Counted from the first letter of the stretch, positions 1 through 12,190 are shown. The stretch is 64,000 nucleotides of DNA from Muscardinus avellanarius (GCA_963383645.1 OY726558.1:186303634-186367633), one strand, 5' to 3'. Notes: generated from the sequence alone by a model not told the origin. Made by a program: numbers and translations.

Positions 1-656
1 AAGCCTGATGGGAAAAAATGAACTTCTGTCCAGAATTCTCTATCAGACTTCCATCCCCTTCATAGGATTCCCTCCAACTCAGTCCAGGTGCTTTTACATG
101 CCAGTCTCCTTCATTTTCTCTCATCTGCATCAAAATTTCCTTCTATTTACCATTTCTAGGACAACCTTTAACTAAGACTCCTTCCTTTGGCCGCACACTC
201 CATTATATTCAAAATGTGTAATTCATAAGTATTTACATGTTGTCTTCACACAGGGACAACCTCAAGCCGGGTGAGTGTGAGGTCATCCACTCACACTGGT
301 TTTCAGGTCTTAACAATGATGTCCTCTGGTCTCTTGCACACACAATGTGACCTCACACACAATGTGGGAAAAACGAAGGCACACCTGTTGCAGGAAGACC
401 CTTTGGGAAAGAGGACAAACAGGTCAGAGGGCATCTGCTAGTGCGGGGGTGGGGGGTGGGGGGGTCCTCAGAGGACAGATATCCAGTAGAGATGCTGATA
501 ACTTAAGAAAGCCTCCAGCTGGTGCCCAGGGTCATAGCAACTGTGAAGGGATGGTTTGAGTCTGGCTCCCAGAGACAATGCTAATGTACAAGTGGCCAAG
601 ATACCTGTCTCCAGGGAAAATTAAAAGCAAACAACCAAGACAGAAAAAGAAAAGGA
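1..656. other. unique sequence
   Basis: No gene or recognisable repeat. A G-rich patch lies near 445-465. Confidence 0.5.
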
Positions 657-860
657 ACCCAGACATGGGGGTACACACCTATAATTCCGGTACTTGGCAG
701 GCTGAGACCTGAGGATTCCAGGCCGAGACCAGTCTCAGAAATTCAGCAAGGCCCTCGGCAATTTAGCAAGACTCTGCTTCAAGTAAAAAATAACATAGAG
801 CTGGTGGGGCAGGGTAAAAATAAAATAGAGGTGGAATGCACCAGGGTTCAACCTCTGTTC
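657..860 (+). mobile_element. B1-dID SINE, worn
   Basis: ATAATTCCGGTACTTGGCAG through ATTCAGCAAGGCCCTCGGCA to GAGGTGGAATGCACCAGGGT. Confidence 0.75.
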
Positions 861-880
861 AAGAAAGAAGGGAAGAAAGA

Positions 881-1052
881 GCCGAGCGTGGTGGCACACG
901 TTTGTAATCTCTGCTCTTGGGAGGCGGAGAAAGGAAAGGTTCGAAGCCAGCCGTTCTGGCTTAAGAGACCCTGTTTCCAAATAAAAATATAAAAAAAAGG
1001 TCTGGGAGTATAGCCCGGAGGTAGAAGGGTTTCCAGGAAACCCAGAGCCACC

Positions 1053-1055
<3 letters not shown>
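881..1055 (+). mobile_element. B1-dID SINE, short-linker subfamily
   Basis: GCCGAGCGTGGTGGCACACG...GTTCGAAGCCAGCCGTTCTG then GCTTAAGAGACCCTG (shared internal deletion) and the altered end GGGTTTCCAGGAAACCC. Box A/box B of a pol III promoter are recognisable. The tail became (GAAA)n. Confidence 0.85.
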
Positions 1056-1135
<80 letters not shown>

Positions 1136-1180
1136 GGAAAGAAACAGAGGAAAGAAACAAAGAGGAAAGAAAGAAAGAAA
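1056..1180 (+). repeat. (GAAA)n microsatellite on a SINE tail
   Basis: About 19 regular units to 1132, then irregular GAAA/GGAAA. Antisense frames through it are low-complexity artefacts. Confidence 0.95.
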
Positions 1181-1261
1181 AAAGGGGAGAACGAGAATTC
1201 AAAAGGAAATGAAAGAGAAAGAAAAAACTCCAACATACTCAACATACTCAACCATTTGGCT

Positions 1262-1487
1262 TGTTTATTTATTTATTTATTTATTTGCAATACTAGGGAT
1301 TGAACCCAGGGGCATTCTGCCTTCAAGCTACATCCCCAGCCCTATTTTTTTATTCTTTGTTTTGAATCAGGGTCTCATTGAGTTGCAAAGGGCCTCACTA
1401 AGTAGCTGAGGCTGTCCACGAACCGTGATCCTCCTGTCTCAGCCTCCCAAGTACTGGGATTGCAAGTGGGCGTCACCACACCCAGCT
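1262..1487 (-). mobile_element. B1-dID SINE, antisense, with (TTTA)n tail
   Basis: (TTTA)n 1262-1286, then GCAATACTAGGGATTGAACC to CACCACACCCAGCT. Confidence 0.9.
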
Positions 1488-1566
1488 GGCATTGCTTTCC
1501 TTAAAGTTTTTAGTTTCTTCATGATTCTTCCCAAGGGTTCTTCTCCAGAGAGTGGTAGAAGAGTGG

Positions 1567-1785
1567 GGAAAGCATGGTGGCACACGCTTGTAAGCCCAGC
1601 ATTTGGGAGGCTGAGACCAAAGGATCATGGTTTGTGGACAGCCTCAGCTACTTAGTGAGGCCCTTTGCAACTCAGTGAGACCCTGTTTCCAAATAAAGAA
1701 TAAAAACTAGGGCTGGGGATGTAGCTCAGAAGTAGAATGCCCCCGGGTTCCATCTCCAGTACCCCCCCCCACACACACACACACA
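1567..1785 (+). mobile_element. B1-dID SINE with (CA)n tail
   Basis: AGCATGGTGGCACACGCTTG to CCATCTCCAGTACC, then C9 and (AC)n. Confidence 0.9.
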
Positions 1786-2308
1786 GAGTGGGGAGAGGCA
1801 GGAAGGAGATATTCTGTATTCAAATGGCTCTCACTGGGTAATCAGGGTGTGAGAGAGAATGAAGCTCTATCTCAGGGCTCCCCAGGGTCTCAGAGGTGCA
1901 GGGACCCTGGAGTGGAGGCAAAGGGTGAGTGAAGGACCCTGGAGATGAGAGAGAGAAGGCAGACACCCTGGGTGGTGCTGCTAAGCCACTCAAGCCTCCT
2001 TGAGAGCTACTACCTACATTGACATCAGAACCAAAAGACTGGAGGAGAAGGAGAGTAGCCAGCGCTTCCCAGGCCTCCCTGCAGGGGCAGCAGGAATGCA
2101 GGGCGGGAGACACTTGCAGGCACTTCATTGGAGATGACAGAAGGGACAGCACCTGCTGTTATCCAGCTCTGTTCTGGTTCTGTGGCCGTGCGCCAGGGCT
2201 GCTTCCTGGCATCCCACAGCCCTTAAGTGTGTAGAGTCGCACGGTCTTTCCCTGTGTGTGACGTCCTCCCAGCATTTCTCCTTCTTTAATTCTCTCTAGA
2301 GGTGGCTA
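1786..2308. other. unique sequence
   Basis: Nothing recognised; short frames only. Confidence 0.5.
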
Positions 2309-2531
2309 ATTTTAATTTATTTTATTTTATTGCAGTACTGGGGCTGAAACCCAGGGGCATTCTACCTCTGAGCTACACCCCCAGCCCTATTTTTTATTCT
2401 TTATTTTGAAACAGGGTCTCACTGAGTTGCAAAGAGCCTCACTACACAGCTGAGGCTGTCTGCGAACTGTGATCGTCCGGTCTAAGCCTCCCAAATGCTG
2501 GGATTACAAGTGTGCGCCACCACGCCCTGCT
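2309..2531 (-). mobile_element. B1-dID SINE, antisense
   Basis: (TTTTA)n, then GCAGTACTGGGGCTGAAACC to GCGCCACCACGCCCTGCT. Confidence 0.9.
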
Positions 2532-2777
2532 GAGTGTCTAAATTTCAACGAGCAGTCATTCACAACTAAGAAATGCCCTTTAGGATCTGACATTCCAGTT
2601 GCCTCAATGGGTTGTCCCAAATAAAAGGACCACAACGGAGATATTGGAGATATTACAGCAGTCATTTTCTCTGGTCATCAAACCCTAAACACCTTATAGC
2701 CAAATCAAACTATAATAGTTATTTATTGGGGGCTGCCAAGCAAAATGTGGTAGTGTGCTTTCTGTTTGGTTTTTGGG

Positions 2778-2967
2778 TTTTGATGCTAGGGACGGAACTC
2801 AGGGGCATTCTACCTCTGAGCTACGCCCCCAGCTTTATTTTATTTTATTTTATTTTTTAAATTTGGAAACAGGATCTTGCTAAGATACTGAGAGCCTCAC
2901 TAAGTTTCTGAGGCTGGCCTTGAACCTGCAGTACTGGGATTACTGGCATGCACCACCATGCCCAGCT
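2778..2967 (-). mobile_element. B1-dID SINE, antisense
   Basis: GATGCTAGGGACGGAACTCA to CACCACCATGCCCAGCTGG; a (TTTTA)n expansion sits in the internal linker. Confidence 0.9.
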
Positions 2968-4587
2968 GGTGTTGTTTAGACAACAGGTAACTAGAAATCT
3001 AGATGCATCTGGAACAACTCTGGATCTTAAGACACATATAGACTATACAGGCAGAAAACGCAAGAACTTCAAAATAAAAATAATGATCAAGGCAGACTAT
3101 CATAAAGGGCATGGAGCGTTCCGGTATTTCAGAGGAGGACAGTTACCCAAGGACAAAGCCACACAAGTCCTTCTGCCCTTGAGGGAGGACCGCAAGGGAT
3201 AAAGCAACCTCGGTAGAGCTGGAGGAACCGTTCCAGGTGGATGAACTAGACTGGTCTTAGTGGAATCTACAAAAACCGTGGAAAATGGTGGGCTCAACTA
3301 AGCTGGAAATGTGGATTGAGGCCAGGTAGCGGAAGGAAACTAAGGCGCTTGGACTTTATCCTAGTGGTAATGAACAGATAATGAAGATTTTTAATTAAGG
3401 GTTTGGCGTGATTAAGTGGCGTTTTAGGGAGATTACCGTGGCAGCAGTGAATTGGAGGGACAGCAAGAAGTGAGCGATTAGTTGGGAGGCTATTATAATT
3501 ACCAGGCTTGAAGCAGCGGGGGCCTGGGGGGCGGAGGGGAATAGAAAGGCAGGGTGGGGTGGGAGAGATAGGGCCAGGGAATGTCTGGCCAGCCTTGATG
3601 AGTCATGGATACGTCAGAAGAAAAAAAGTGTGGTTGTGGTGTTGGTACCACAGGAGAGGGGAATCGGCAGGGGGAGCTGATTGGGGAGGGAGGGGAGGTA
3701 GAGCTCGGAGTTACCAGGACTTTGGGGTGACTGAGGCATGCAGGTTCACATGCCCAGCAGGTGGGTGGAATGACAAGGTTGAGTCTTTGGGGGTGTGGAC
3801 AGACAGGGGACCTTGACTTCCTTCTTTTATAAGCCACCCTGACTCCTTTCCCCAGAAAGAACTGACATTCAGTGACTAAGCAATTATGATAGAAGGTGTG
3901 TGTATTAGGATATGTCCCTACATATCCACAGGAAAGAGGAATCCAGGTCATTTGTGGAATATTTTAAACTTCTGGAAAATTACTTTTTGATAAATCACAC
4001 AGTTCAAATGAATATTTTTAAAGCCAAATTTCCCAGATAGCATTCCCAAATGTTTAAATTTCTTCCTCCAGGGAGTCTCAGCCTTAGTGTCTAACACAGT
4101 TCAATTACAGAATCATTTCCATGTTGATATGGTGGGTACTGTACCATCTACTCGGAGCCCTGTAACTACTGTACAACCCTAATGCGTGGCACGAGGCCTT
4201 CATCATCCTCGTAGGTCCTTTGACTAATTCTCTCGTGCAAATTAGAAGGAAGACGGGCTTCCAGGTTTCATTTGTCAGGAAGGTGCTTCCTTCTACTGAA
4301 AGGAATCAGCAAGAAGAGGCCCTCTGGTGTGGGCTGCATGGCCAGTTCCACTTGCCAAAATGCCAACTGGCACTTCCCTTCAAAAGGCAGAATGTTATGG
4401 GTCAAAAGGAGACCAGAGTAGAATAAAACAGCTTTGGACTTCACCCGTGGGTGTGCGGGCCTGGCAGCCAAAGGCCTCCAAAGTGATTCAGATCTTGGTG
4501 GACATTACTTGAGTTCTACTATAAAAGTCAAGGAGCCAAAGAAAAGTACATGAGCTGTCATTTGAAAATCAAAGAGAAAACTTTTTT
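2968..4587. other. unique or very old repeat sequence
   Basis: The part near 3310-3520 (GACTTTATCCTAGTGG..., GGGAGGCTATTATAATTACC) resembles an old mammalian interspersed repeat but is too worn to name. Nothing coding. Confidence 0.4.
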
Positions 4588-4773
4588 TGGTGGTACTGGG
4601 GTTCCTGGAAACCCTTCTACCTCCGGGCTACACTCCCAGACCTATTTTATACTTTTTTTAAATTTAGAAACAGGGTCTCTTAAGCCAGCGTGGCTGGCTT
4701 CAAACCTGGGCCAATCCTCCTGTCTCCGCCTCCCAAGCGCGGGGATTACAAGCGTGCACCACCACGCCCGGCT
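4588..4773 (-). mobile_element. B1-dID SINE, antisense, short-linker subfamily
   Basis: GGTGGTACTGGGGTTCCTGG, AAACCCTTCTACCTCCGGGC, then TCTTAAGCCAGCGTGGCTGG (deletion) to CACGCCCGGCT. GAGAAAACTTTTTT occurs on both sides (target duplication). Confidence 0.9.
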
Positions 4774-4961
4774 GGAGAAAACTTTTTTTAACCTAAAAAA
4801 AGACAATGCTGTTGAACAGTTTACATCCAACTCAAGAAGAAAGATTCCTTTTCACTTAAATAGGCATCTAAATAGGGCTTGCCCTTCCAGGAGACTTCAC
4901 AAGGGAGCTCTTGGACTCTTTAGTACTTTAAATGCGGGACTTCTCCTGCATCCCCACATTT

Positions 4962-5490
4962 AGAGCGGCACAATTTACCATAGCCACGTTATGCCACCAG
5001 CCTAGGTGTCCATCAGCAGATGAATGGACAAAGAAAATGTGGTATATATACACACAATAAATATACGCACAAAAAAGCTTTACTCAGCCATAAAGAAGAA
5101 CAAAACATGTCATTTGCAGGAAAATGGATGAAACTGGAGAGCATCATGCTACGTGAAATCAGCCAGACGCAGGAGATCAAGGGTCGTATGTCTTCTCTCA
5201 TGTATGGAAGCTAGAGAGAGAGAGAGAAAAAAAAGGATTATCATGAAAAGTGGAAAGAGACCGGTAGAATAGTAGGAGATAGGAAAAGGAGGAGGGGAAG
5301 GAAAAGGGAGAGCTGGGGAAGGAAGCAGACCCAGTAACGTGTCTGATCACGTCTCATGATCATGTATGGAGAGGGAGGAGGAGGGGGTGGAGGCAAGAAA
5401 CAGACCAAGTGATGTTGTATGCACGAATGAACGCTTCATATGAATCTCATTATGATGTATAATTATGACACACCAATAAACAGTAATCTT
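4962..5490 (+). mobile_element. 5'-truncated L1, sense (ORF2 end plus 3'UTR)
   Basis: GGTGTCCATCAGCAGATGAATGG, AATGTGGTATATATACAC, TCAGCCATAAAGAAGAAC, GGAAAATGGATGAAACTGGA, then a purine-rich 3'UTR and ATTATGATGTATAATTATGA, CACACCAATAAAC. Standard L1 3' end, truncated at about 4962. Confidence 0.9.
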
Positions 5491-5615
5491 TTAAATGTGG
5501 GCCTCGTCTATGAGCTCCACGGTATTTTGAATGCAGAGGTCCCAAGAGCAGGATCATGTCTGTTATGGGGCTTATAACTGCCATGGCTAGTGGGTTATTA
5601 TCTGGGTCCAGGTAT

Positions 5616-5802
5616 CTTTATTTTGGGTACTGGAAATTGAACCCAGGGACATTCCACCTCCATGCTATACTCCTAGCCCTTTCTATGTTCCATTTTTGAA
5701 ACAGGGCTTCTCTAAGTTGTTGAGGCTAGACTCGAACCTGTAATCCTTCTGTTTTAGCCTCCCAAGTACTGGAGTTACAGGCGTGTGCCACCATGCGTGA
5801 CT
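5616..5802 (-). mobile_element. B1-dID SINE, antisense, worn
   Basis: GGGTACTGGAAATTGAACCC to GCCACCATGCGTGACTG. Confidence 0.85.
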
Positions 5803-6599
5803 GCATGTATCTTTAAGTCCTGTTTATTATAGTTGAGCTAAGCTCCACCAACTACACCCGGAGTCCTGTCGGTACCCGGAGCCATTTTTGGGTGGAAGAG
5901 CTAGGTGTGAGTGCGTGAGTTTCCCTTCTGCAGAGGAAGAGCATCTAACTGGAACTCAAGTTCAAGTCCCCAAACCTGGGGGAACCTGGAAGGGGACACA
6001 GAGATCTCTTGGGCATCAGCAGAAGAAACTCTTCTCTCTACCCCCAACCCCTCCTTACTCAAGAAGCATCTGAATTTAGCAACTCTTCAGATTTCTGAAT
6101 CCTCCGCCCTAAGCACATTAGCAAGAAATCCCTCTAGACACTGTACTCTATTTGCAAGATTTTTTAAATTAACTAATCAAGAAGTTTACTAAACAATAAC
6201 CACTTCCAACTGGATCAGTGTGGCGAAGACTTCCTTCTTTTTTTGCCTCTTTTAAGATAATAAGTTATCAAGAGAACTTTTTTTCCTTTTTTTTTTTTAA
6301 TTACACAGCAATGGAATTAGGGCCCTTCCAACCCTGAGATTTTTATGTCTTTTAATTGAGATTAATATACTCACATCAAGCACTGTCCACGGGTCAGCCA
6401 CTCAAATAAAATTTTGCCTCTCATTGCCCAGTAATAGCTACAGACCTTGCCTTCGGGAATCTCTAAGTAAATAAGTGCAGGATGCTACAGGCTCAAAAAC
6501 TGGGGGGAGGGGACACACATATTTTACTTTTTATTAAGTCGACTGCAAATTTTCTAATGTACTTAAGACTTATTTTTTCCATATTTAAATAATAACTGT
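5803..6599. other. unique sequence
   Basis: Nothing recognised. Confidence 0.5.
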
Positions 6600-6803
6600 T
6601 TTTTGTGGTGCTGAGAATAAAACCCAGGGGCCTTCTACCTCTGGGCTACACCCCCAGACCTATTTTATATTTTACTTGGAAACAGGGTCCAACTAAGTTG
6701 CTGAGAGCCTCACTCATTAGCTGAGGCTGGCTTCGAACCTGCGCAATCCTGTCTCAGCCTCTCGAGTGCTGGGATTAGAAACATGCACCACCATGCCTGG
6801 CTT
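6600..6803 (-). mobile_element. B1-dID SINE, antisense
   Basis: TGTGGTGCTGAGAATAAAAC to CACCACCATGCCTGGCTT. Confidence 0.9.
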
Positions 6804-8190
6804 GAATAATAACTTTTAAATTTTGGTATTAAGCTACTTATACCCGAATATGTCATAGTGAGCTAATAATCATTCCTAAGCAACATATACGAAGACATTA
6901 TATAAAGAAATCTAATCTTGATCAGTTCTCACTAACCCACCATTGATGGTTTGGTCTGAGCTTTCCTTCAGAAAAAAAAAAAAAGAGGGGGAAAAAAGAG
7001 ACAAAGGTCAAAAAGTAATCTTTTTCTAGTCATTCTTGGTTGAAAGTGCAGTCTGAATTTCTCTTATTAATATGTTGCCCTTTATTATATGTCAGAAATA
7101 GAAATGGTAGAGGGCCGGCCTGTGCGCTTGATGTATGACTTTACTGCTCTTTCTACTAACTATTGAATTATTATCATCTTACAAAGATTACATCTGAAAG
7201 GGAGGAGTGTGCTTTAAAAACCGCCTGTTTCCCAATGAGTAACCTTTGCTGAAGTGATGGGTGATTTCTCCCAGCAATGAGCTTGGAAATACTCAGTTCC
7301 AAGAATCTATAGCCCTTCCATTATTCTGCCACTGTTGTCCCGCACTGAACAGAAGGCTCAAGAATGTCTACAAGGCATGGAAAACCTTCGCTTTACAAGA
7401 TTTCAGGGAAAAGGGAAAAGTGAGTGTGTGTGGGGGGTGTACCAGAAAGGTTACTCTGGGCGGGAAGAAACGGGGTAGGGGGATGGAGAGAGGAATCAGT
7501 ACTTAGATTAACAAAAGTTAATTCCCTGGTGGTGCTCTATACATTAATTGCAGGGTTGCCAATTTTGTTTTTCTTCAGGCAAATTTAACTTCAGGAAGTG
7601 ACTTGGCCCCTGGGATGAATAGGCCACAATATTTCATCAACTGCAGCAAAAACAAATGACCTCAGACGCAGGAGCCCCCGAGACCACTTTTTAATACGGT
7701 GCTTGAAGGGGAAGGAAACTGCTTTCTCCGGAACAGTGGTGACTTGTCGTATGGCAGGGAGTGGGCACTGGCCCCGCACCCTTTACCCCAGCCTTGTGAG
7801 GGGGCCCTGTGAATGCCACCCGGGCATCCTCGGGCATCCCCCTTGCACTGTGGTAACTTGGCGCCACTGCTGTCAGACAGGCTCTCTGTGGCCGTGTTTC
7901 TGGTCACAGTGTAGCCGAGGAAAGAGTAGCTTTCCTGTTCCCTCAGAATCCCTGGGAAGGCTTTGGGAGCAGGTTGGGCCAAAGTCAGGGCTGAAGTTAG
8001 GTTCTAATCAGACGACTGGATTTCAAATGGCTCTGGGAAGAGACCCTGCTGGGTTGTCTTTTCTTCTTTGCATGTGCGATGAGACAGAATGGCCACCCTG
8101 CATTCTCCTCCTCTTGTCCTTCTGGTCTTTAATTAGCACAGATCTGTGCCTAGCGAGTGGAGAATGTTACAGTGGTTGAGGTCATGGGCT
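6804..8190. other. unique sequence
   Basis: A purine patch near 6970-7000; nothing coding recognised. The 158-codon frame at 7703-8179 has no recognisable features. Confidence 0.5.
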
Positions 8191-8303
8191 CACCAGGCAT
8201 GGGAGTGCACGCCTGTAATCCCAGTAATGGGGAGGCCGAGACAGAAGGATCATAGGTTCAAGGTCAGCCTCCGTAAATTAGCAAGACCCTGTTCCAAAAA
8301 ATA

Positions 8304-8513
8304 TTTTTTTGTGGTATTGGGGATGGGACCCAGGGTCATTCTACCTCTGAGTGACATCCCCAGCCCAATTTTTTATTCTTTTACTTTGAAACAGGGTCTC
8401 ACTGAATTGCAAAGGGGCTCACTAAGTAGCTGAGGCTGGCCATGAACCTGGGTCCTCCTATCTCAGCCTCTCAAATGCTGGGATGTCAAGTGTGTGTGTG
8501 ACCACGCCCAGCT
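8304..8513 (-). mobile_element. B1-dID SINE, antisense, nested
   Basis: TTTGTGGTATTGGGGATGGG to GTGACCACGCCCAGCTC. Confidence 0.9.
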
Positions 8514-8526
8514 CAAATTTTTAAAA

Positions 8527-8528
8527 TA

Positions 8529-8570
<42 letters not shown>
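8527..8570 (+). repeat. (ATG)n triplet repeat
   Basis: About 14 ATG units between two SINE parts; gives poly-His or poly-Ile in antisense frames, which are artefacts. Confidence 0.95.
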
Positions 8571-8616
8571 GCTGGGTGTGTGGCTTGATGATAGAATGTC
8601 TCTGGGTTTAGTCTCC

Positions 8617-8619
<3 letters not shown>

Positions 8620-8660
<41 letters not shown>
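8620..8660 (+). repeat. (CA)n on a SINE tail
   Basis: About 20 CA units continuing from CCAGTAAC. Confidence 0.95.
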
Positions 8661-8662
<2 letters not shown>

Positions 8663-8779
8663 ATAGACTCTGAACGCAGCCCACCTGGATTCCGGCCCTG
8701 GCTTCAACACGCATGCTTTGTCCCAGGGTCTAGAGACTTAGCCTCCTGTCCTCTGTTTCCCTAGCTGTAGAGCAGCAAT

Positions 8780-8970
8780 TTGTTCGTTCATTCATCTTTA
8801 CAAATGTTTACTGAGCACTCGAGGCACAGGGGTGACTCAGATAGGCAACATCTCTGCGGTCATAGAGTAGCCCCGATGACAGGGAGGAAGGCGGTGAAGA
8901 GGCGGGTTCAGGTGTGTCCGGGGCCTGAAGAGGACTGCAGTCCCTCGACTGGTGGACTGACCAGTCGGTG
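8780..8970 (+). mobile_element. L2-like LINE fossil
   Basis: TTCGTTCATTCATCTTTACA, AATGTTTACTGAGCACTCGA, then GGCAACATCTCTGCGGTCAT: L2 3' pattern. Confidence 0.5.
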
Positions 8971-9120
8971 CCTAAGGACCTGAAGGAGTAACCAGAATGA
9001 AGAGAGCCAGGGGAAGAGCATCTGAGGCAGGGACGGTAAGCAGGAACCTGGGAGGGCTGGGAGAGGCCAGGGGAGGGCTGAAGGGGATGAGTGAGAAGAG
9101 GAGGAGGCGGCGCGCTCCTT

Positions 9121-9255
9121 AGCCGCAGCTACTTAGTGAGGCCCTCTGCGACTCCGTGAGACCCTGTTTCAAAATAAAGAATGAAAAATAGGGCTGGGGG
9201 TGTAGCTCGGAGGTAGAATGCCCCTGGGTTCCATCCCCAGTACCACACACACACA
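9121..9255 (+). mobile_element. 5'-truncated B1-dID SINE
   Basis: Starts at GCTACTTAGTGAGGCCCTCT and ends CCATCCCCAGTACCACACAC. Confidence 0.9.
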
Positions 9256-9319
9256 AAGTTAGATATGAATGTAAAGACCTATCAGAATAAGAAATCACAA
9301 AAATGGTTTATGCATTCTT

Positions 9320-9587
9320 TTTTTTTTAAATTTTTATTGGTGCATTATATTCATACATCATATTGGGGTAAAAAACTTGTGTGTACAAACATGTACACAT
9401 CACTGATTTAACACCTACCCAATTCCCACCCCACTCCCTCCCCACCCCTCCCTCCCTTCCCTTGCTTGGCTTAGTGGTTGACTTCGATATGTTTAAGTAC
9501 ATTGCGTGTTTTGAGATTTTCCTCTCCCCCCCCCCTTTCTCCTCCTTTAGGTTGCCTTGTTTGCTCCTCTATAGGATTTCCTTTTTC
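9320..9587 (-). mobile_element. 5'-truncated L1 3' end, antisense, with target duplication
   Basis: Starts with poly(T) and the reverse of CACCAATAAAA. Flanked by TTATGCATTCTT at 9308-9319 and 9588-9599. A ~268-bp 3'UTR-only insertion. Its final ~163 bases match the end of the chimeric L1. Confidence 0.9.
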
Positions 9588-9672
9588 TTATGCATTCTTA
9601 AAATTTAATAAATCTCATACAACAAATAAAGAATCGTATTTTTATCAGTTATCTGCCAGATGTCCTTCTATA

Positions 9673-9895
9673 TTTTTATTTTATTTTATTTTATTTGTAG
9701 TGTGGGGTTTGAACCCAGGAACATTCTACTTCTGAGAGGCACCCATGCCTACTTTATTTATTTATTTTGTTTTGAAGCCGAATACCACTAAGTTGCAGAA
9801 GTTCTTCAAGTTGCTGAGACTGGTCACGAATCTGTATCCTCCTGTCTCAGCATCTCAAGTGCTGGGATTACAGGCGCAGGCCACCATGCTTGGCT
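9673..9895 (-). mobile_element. B1-dID SINE, antisense, worn
   Basis: T-rich tail, then GTAGTGTGGGGTTTGAACCC to CCACCATGCTTGGCTTG. Confidence 0.85.
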
Positions 9896-10140
9896 TGCTT
9901 TAATTATTGACAGCTTAGGAGATTTTTTTTTAGCTTCACAACTTCCTTAATAATATCATGTACAATTTTAGGATGGTAGACAAATTTGGGAAGCTTTCTA
10001 ACAAGTTCCTTTCACATAAAAGCACTAAGAAGACGGGGGATTTTGGATTTTCTTGAGTAGTCACTAATCTTCAATACTCTTTGAATTGGCTACACTAAGT
10101 AGTTGTCAATTTTTTTATTGTAGCATCGCATTATATCTGT

Positions 10141-10351
10141 TAATTTATTTATTTATATTTGATGGAACCCAGGGGCATTCTACCTCCAAGCTATACTCCC
10201 CCAGCCCTATTTTTTATTTTTTATTTTGAAACAGGGTCTCACTGAGTTGCGAGGGTCCGAGCTAAGTAGCTGAGGCTGTCTGCAAACCGCGATCCTCAGG
10301 TCTCTGCCTCCTAAACGCTGGGATGGCAAGCGTGCGCCACCACGGCCGGCC
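10141..10351 (-). mobile_element. B1-dID SINE, antisense
   Basis: TTTGATGGAACCCAGGGGCA to GCGCCACCACGGCCGGC. Confidence 0.9.
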
Positions 10352-11479
10352 CGTAGCATGGCATTACAGTTGGGATGCATAAACATGTGATTTCATATAT
10401 CACAATGCTGGTCATTTGGAAAGCATATTTTATGTCCCACAAATACAGAAATTCTAATAAATTCTATTTCTGTTTGATTCCTTTGGGAAACAGTAATATG
10501 TTTGTAATCGCTATGTTGCATTCACAAGCCAAGAACTTACATTTTGACAAAGTGACAGTAAGAACTGATTTTGCCCCATGGAAAAAAGTTTCAGTCTGAC
10601 CCCTGACTCGTACAACTACCTTGCCTCCCCACAATCCTGTGAACCAATTTCTTAAAATAAGTCTCTTCATATATGTATATGCATGCACCTATGTGCACAC
10701 ACCTTTGTACACTTAGAAATATTTGCATGTATGTGTATATAAACATATATCTTATACATGGTTAGCATTTTTACTGCCATCACAGATGGCACTGAATACC
10801 AATAGAACTTGTTAGAAAATTTTTCTGTCTGAACATTTTTCCCACTACCTCTTGGAGGTTTGACTGGAGAGGCCAAACCACCTGGGTTTATCCAAAGCCT
10901 GAGAAATATTCTAACAATCAAAGATAAGCAAGGTCCTCTTTGATATCCCATTATACCAGCGTCCTTCAAGTTTGAACTGTTGACATTGGAGGCAGAATGC
11001 TCTTCTTCCCCTTTCAGGTGGGAGCTGTCTCATGCACTGCAGAATTTTTAGTAGTCTCCCGCCTTGTACCCATGAGATGCCAGTAAACACTCAAAAATGT
11101 CTCCAGATACTCCCACGTAGTCCCAGGGATACAAACTGACCCAGCCAAAAGCCACTGTGTCACACCAAGCCTGTCTGGTGCTTGGGTTGATCTTTTCCTG
11201 CTGTGAATTTGTGGTCCACAGCTATTGCATGTATCTCAAGGTACTTTTGCATTTGACTTTTATGTCTATGAGAAAGTACGTAGAGATGATACCTCCTCGC
11301 GCCTTCTTGCCTCCTGGCACCCAGTTCTGACCCAGATGCTCTCCCTGCAACAGCGCGCTGAAAGACTCAGTTCTCAGAAGATGAGTCCTTGAGGGGCCCA
11401 TGCACCCAAAGACCCCCGGGGAGCAGGCAAGAAGGAGTGGAAGAGGCCCCAACAACACACTTTAGAAATAAGGAGAAAC
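10352..11479. other. unique sequence around the hAT fossil
   Basis: Apart from the DNA-transposon fossil at 10968 nothing is recognised. Confidence 0.5.
10968..11160 (+). mobile_element. hAT-type non-autonomous DNA transposon fossil
   Basis: GAACTGTTGACATTGG, GGGAGCTGTCTCATGCACTG, CCATGAGATGCCAGTAAACA, CAAAAATGTCTCCAGATACT, AAAAGCCACTG follow a well-known mammalian MER-type element. Confidence 0.55.
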
Positions 11480-11650
11480 ACCTGGCATGCTGGTACAAGC
11501 CTGTAATCATAGTACTTGGGAGACTGAGGCAGGAGGATGACAGGTTCTCAGCCAGCCTCAGCTACTTAGTGAAACCCTTTTTCAAAATATTAAAAGATAA
11601 AATGAAGCTGCTAGTATAGCTCAGAGGTTCCATTCCCAGAACCAGAACCC
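11480..11650 (+). mobile_element. B1-dID SINE, worn
   Basis: ACCTGGCATGCTGGTACAAG to GTTCCATTCCCAGAACC. Confidence 0.85.
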
Positions 11651-11710
11651 GCCCCTAAAAGAAAGAAAGAGAAAAAATAAATGAGAAACTTGTGAACATT
11701 GAAGTAATCA

Positions 11711-11973
11711 GTTCTTTCTTTCTCTCTTTCTTTCTTTCTCTCTCTCTCTCTTTCTTTCTTTCTTATCCTCAAGTGGTGCTGGGGATGGAACCCAGGGGCT
11801 TTCTACCTCCAGGCTACACTCCCAGACCTATTTTATATTTTATTTGGAAACAGGGTCTCACTAAGTTGCTGAGAGCCTCACTAAGTAGCTGAGGCTGGCT
11901 TCAAACCTGTGTGATCCTCCTGTCTCAGCCTCCCAAGTGTGGGGATTACAAGCGTGCACCTCCATGCCCGGCT
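11711..11973 (-). mobile_element. B1-dID SINE, antisense, with (TTTC)n/(TC)n tail
   Basis: Pyrimidine tail 11711-11765, then AGTGGTGCTGGGGATGGAAC to CACCTCCATGCCCGGCTT. Confidence 0.9.
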
Positions 11974-12087
11974 TGGTTTTTAACTTAAATGACAAAAGTA
12001 TCGTTTTAGGCAGAAAGTACACCTAGCAAACTTCCCACTCCAAGACTGGTGCAGGTCAAAAGTCGAATTCATTTTAAGAATAACAAT

Positions 12088-12190
12088 GGGAGGCTGAGGC
12101 AGGAGGATCACAAGTTTGAAGCCAGCCTCAACTACTTAGTGAGGCCCTCCATGATTTAGTGAGACCCTCTATCAAAATATATTAAAAAGT
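12088..12190 (+). mobile_element. partial B1-dID SINE (left half)
   Basis: GGGAGGCTGAGGCAGGAGGA to GTGAGACCCTCTATC; ID half missing. Confidence 0.8.

Larger units (their letters stand above)
8191..8620 (+). mobile_element. B1-dID SINE split in its linker by an antisense SINE
   Basis: Left half 8191-8303 (CACCAGGCATGGGAGTGCAC... to CCTGTTCCAAAAAATA), right half 8571-8620 (GCTGGGTGTGTGGCTTGATG ... GTCTCCAGTAAC). The second SINE and an (ATG)n run lie between. Confidence 0.75.

Noticed and set aside
735..1251. Minus-strand frames with repeated FFLS
   Set aside because: Translation of a (GAAA)n microsatellite and SINEs.
7703..8179. 158-codon plus-strand frame
   Set aside because: No domain, no flanking splice pattern and an overlapping antisense frame of similar length; runs into a SINE.
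8463..8710. Frames with poly-His, poly-Ile or VCVCVC
   Set aside because: Translation of (ATG)n and (CA)n repeats.
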